The notes below the pieces were generated by a model. The model ran no database searches. It was not told the origin of the DNA and worked only from the letters and a program-made list of their open reading frames with translations. 64,000 nt of DNA from positions 868,001 to 932,000 of the forward strand of contig NZ_QGDD01000001.1 of the NCBI RefSeq assembly GCF_003160695.1, in the 5' to 3' direction. The stretch is from Nocardioides silvaticus (GTDB lineage Bacteria; Actinomycetota; Actinomycetes; Propionibacteriales; Nocardioidaceae). Below, piece by piece: positions 62,872-64,000 of this stretch (the stretch's first letter is position 1; each line of letters opens with the position of its first letter). The position numbers and the translations under genes are program-made.

Positions 62872-63468
62872 TCAGGAATTGAAGGTCTGCTGGGCCTTCT
62901 CGAGACCGTCCAGGATCAGCGTCTCGACCGCGTCGGCGGCGCGGTCCACCTCGAACGGCAGGTCCTTGCGCTCGGTCGAGGAGTAGTTGGACAGCACGAA
63001 GTCCGCGACCTCCTGCCGGCCCGGGGGCCGGCCGATGCCGGAGCGGACCCGGAAGAAGTCGCCGGTGCCGAACGAGGAGCGCAGCGACTTCAGGCCGTTG
63101 TGGCCGTTGTCGCCACCGCCGAGCTTGACCCGCATCGTGCCGAACGGGATGTCGAGCTCGTCGTGAACGACGACCACCCGCGTCAGCGGCACCTTGTAGA
63201 AGGTGACCAGGCTCTTGATCGCTCCGCCGGACTCGTTCATGTAGGACCGCGCCTTGGCAAGCACCACCCGCGGCCCAGGGGTGCCGGGCGCGCCCAGCCG
63301 GCCCTCGACCACGTCGGCCCGACCGGACTTGTGGGCGCGGAAGCCGCTCCCCATCCGGCGGGCGAGCTCGTCGACCACCAGGTGGCCGACGTTGTGCCGG
63401 TGGCCGGCGTACGACGGACCGGGGTTGCCGAGCCCGACGACCAGCCACACCTCAGCAGGCTCGCTCAT
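62872..63468 (-). CDS. pth: Peptidyl-tRNA hydrolase
   Basis: A 198-residue Pth that frees peptidyl-tRNA lost from ribosomes. Landmarks: VGLGNPGPSYAGHRHNVGHLV with the catalytic His, ARSYMNESGGAI, VVHDELDIPFGTMRVK with the catalytic Asp, and GGGDNGHNGLKSL. The ATG giving MSEPAEVWLVVG is the true start. It lies 104 bases downstream of the L25 gene, a common gene pair. Confidence 0.97.
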   Translation of the reverse strand: MSEPAEVWLVVGLGNPGPSYAGHRHNVGHLVVDELARRMGSGFRAHKSGRADVVEGRLGAPGTPGPRVVLAKARSYMNESGGAIKSLVTFYKVPLTRVVVVHDELDIPFGTMRVKLGGGDNGHNGLKSLRSSFGTGDFFRVRSGIGRPPGRQEVADFVLSNYSSTERKDLPFEVDRAADAVETLILDGLEKAQQTFNS

Positions 63469-63572
63469 CGCATCCTCCCGGTCCTCCGGCGCATCGGGTC
63501 GGGTGCTCCCCGGCTCGGCGCTCCGTGCCGGGGAGATCAGTCGGCCCAGGAACCACCTGAGCCGAGTGAACG

Positions 63573-64000
63573 TCACTCCTCGTCGCCGCCCTCGGCGGAC
63601 TCGCCCTCGGCGGCCCCAGCGGCCTCCTCGGCGGTCGCGCCCTCGGCGGCGGCCTCGTCCTCGGCGGCGTCGGTGTCGGTCTCGCCGAGGTCGGCCTCCT
63701 GGGCGGCGGTCACGTTGACGATCAGCGTCTCCGGGTCGGTGAGCAGCGTGGTGCCCGAGGGCAGCGCCAGCTCGCTGGCCAGGAACTGGGTGCCGGCCTC
63801 GGCGCCGGCGATGTCGACCTCGAAGGACTCGGGGATGTGGGTCGCCTCTGCCTCGACCTGGACGGTGGCGTTCTCGGTCACGACCAGGGTGTCGCGGACG
63901 GCCTCGCCCACGACGACGATCGGGACGTCGACGGTGACCTTCTCGCCGCGCTTCACGGCGACGAAGTCGACGTGCTCGAGCACGCGGCGGACCGGGTCGA
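63573..64000 (-). CDS. rplY: 50S ribosomal protein L25 (Ctc/RplY type), N-terminus beyond the window
   Basis: The visible 141 residues are the end of a CTC-type L25. The frame is open to the edge (DPVRRVLEHVDFVAVKRGEK at the boundary), so the N-terminal part lies outside. The beta domain (TVDVPIVVVGEA, ATHIPESFEVDIAG, LPSGTTLLTDPETLIVNVTAAQ) is followed by a 45-residue acidic Ala/Glu tail, typical of actinobacterial L25. L25 binds 5S rRNA. The stop is at 63573 and pth follows. Confidence 0.93.
   Translation of the reverse strand, partial: DPVRRVLEHVDFVAVKRGEKVTVDVPIVVVGEAVRDTLVVTENATVQVEAEATHIPESFEVDIAGAEAGTQFLASELALPSGTTLLTDPETLIVNVTAAQEADLGETDTDAAEDEAAAEGATAEEAAGAAEGESAEGGDEE

Overview
The window is high-GC DNA with densely packed genes, many GTG starts and many 4-base ATGA/GTGA overlaps. 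The gene families (DUF3027, DUF2530, DUF4031, a PIN-PhoH fusion, bacterial XPB, actinobacterial str operon order) point to an actinobacterium, most likely of the Nocardioides type. The genus is an inference from gene content; there is no rRNA gene or other decisive marker in view.

0-10.4 kb: mixed housekeeping and envelope genes. These are a truncated secreted-type protein, fumarase C, an XPF-like nuclease, a HIT protein coupled to a GlsB-type membrane protein, a secreted lytic transglycosylase with a strongly structured leader, PIN-PhoH, a TPR protein, TrmB and two DUF4190 proteins. 10.5-15.1 kb: the str operon rpsL-rpsG-fusA-tuf on the minus strand, with a recognisable promoter and a very strong terminator. 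15.1-25.8 kb: an AzgA-type purine permease, a MarR-MFS efflux pair, a DUF2530/methyltransferase/SecD-like lipoprotein run, DUF3027, a second MFS protein, a cold-shock-domain protein, a subtilase and an acetyltransferase. A 178-bp array of eight 22-bp units (four direct, four inverted) separates the second MFS gene from the cold-shock gene. 25.8-39.4 kb: an FHA protein and PP2C phosphatase, a helicase-associated protein and XPB, chorismate mutase, a possible secreted helical pair, a GntR regulator, an AlkB-like dioxygenase behind a LexA box, then LemA and DUF2207 membrane proteins.

39.5-58.6 kb: a 19-kb aromatic catabolic island, flanked on both sides by paralogous DUF2207 genes. It holds a complete catechol meta-cleavage route: two extradiol dioxygenases, hydroxymuconic semialdehyde dehydrogenase, tautomerase, oxalocrotonate decarboxylase, hydratase, hydroxy-oxovalerate aldolase and acylating acetaldehyde dehydrogenase. 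It also encodes a Rieske oxygenase, a VanB-type reductase and a Rieske ferredoxin. Unusually, it adds a split ATP-dependent phosphotransferase that resembles phenylphosphate synthase and the Corynebacterium 4-cresol enzyme CreHI, plus a histidine phosphatase and a HAD phosphatase. My reading is that a phenolic substrate is first phosphorylated, then attacked by the Rieske oxygenase, dephosphorylated to a catechol, and degraded to pyruvate and acetyl-CoA. Three divergent promoters in the island share 17-bp inverted repeats of the form GTTCC-N7-GGAAC at 20- or 23-bp spacing. They are probable operators for one or both of the two IclR regulators encoded there, so the island behaves as one regulon.

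58.6-64 kb: the second DUF2207 gene, a secreted beta-propeller protein, a VOC protein, CysQ, peptidyl-tRNA hydrolase and the start-truncated L25 gene. No tRNA, rRNA, CRISPR array or insertion sequence was seen. No gene-free stretch exceeds 300 bases; the longest, 5431-5729, holds a large inverted repeat.
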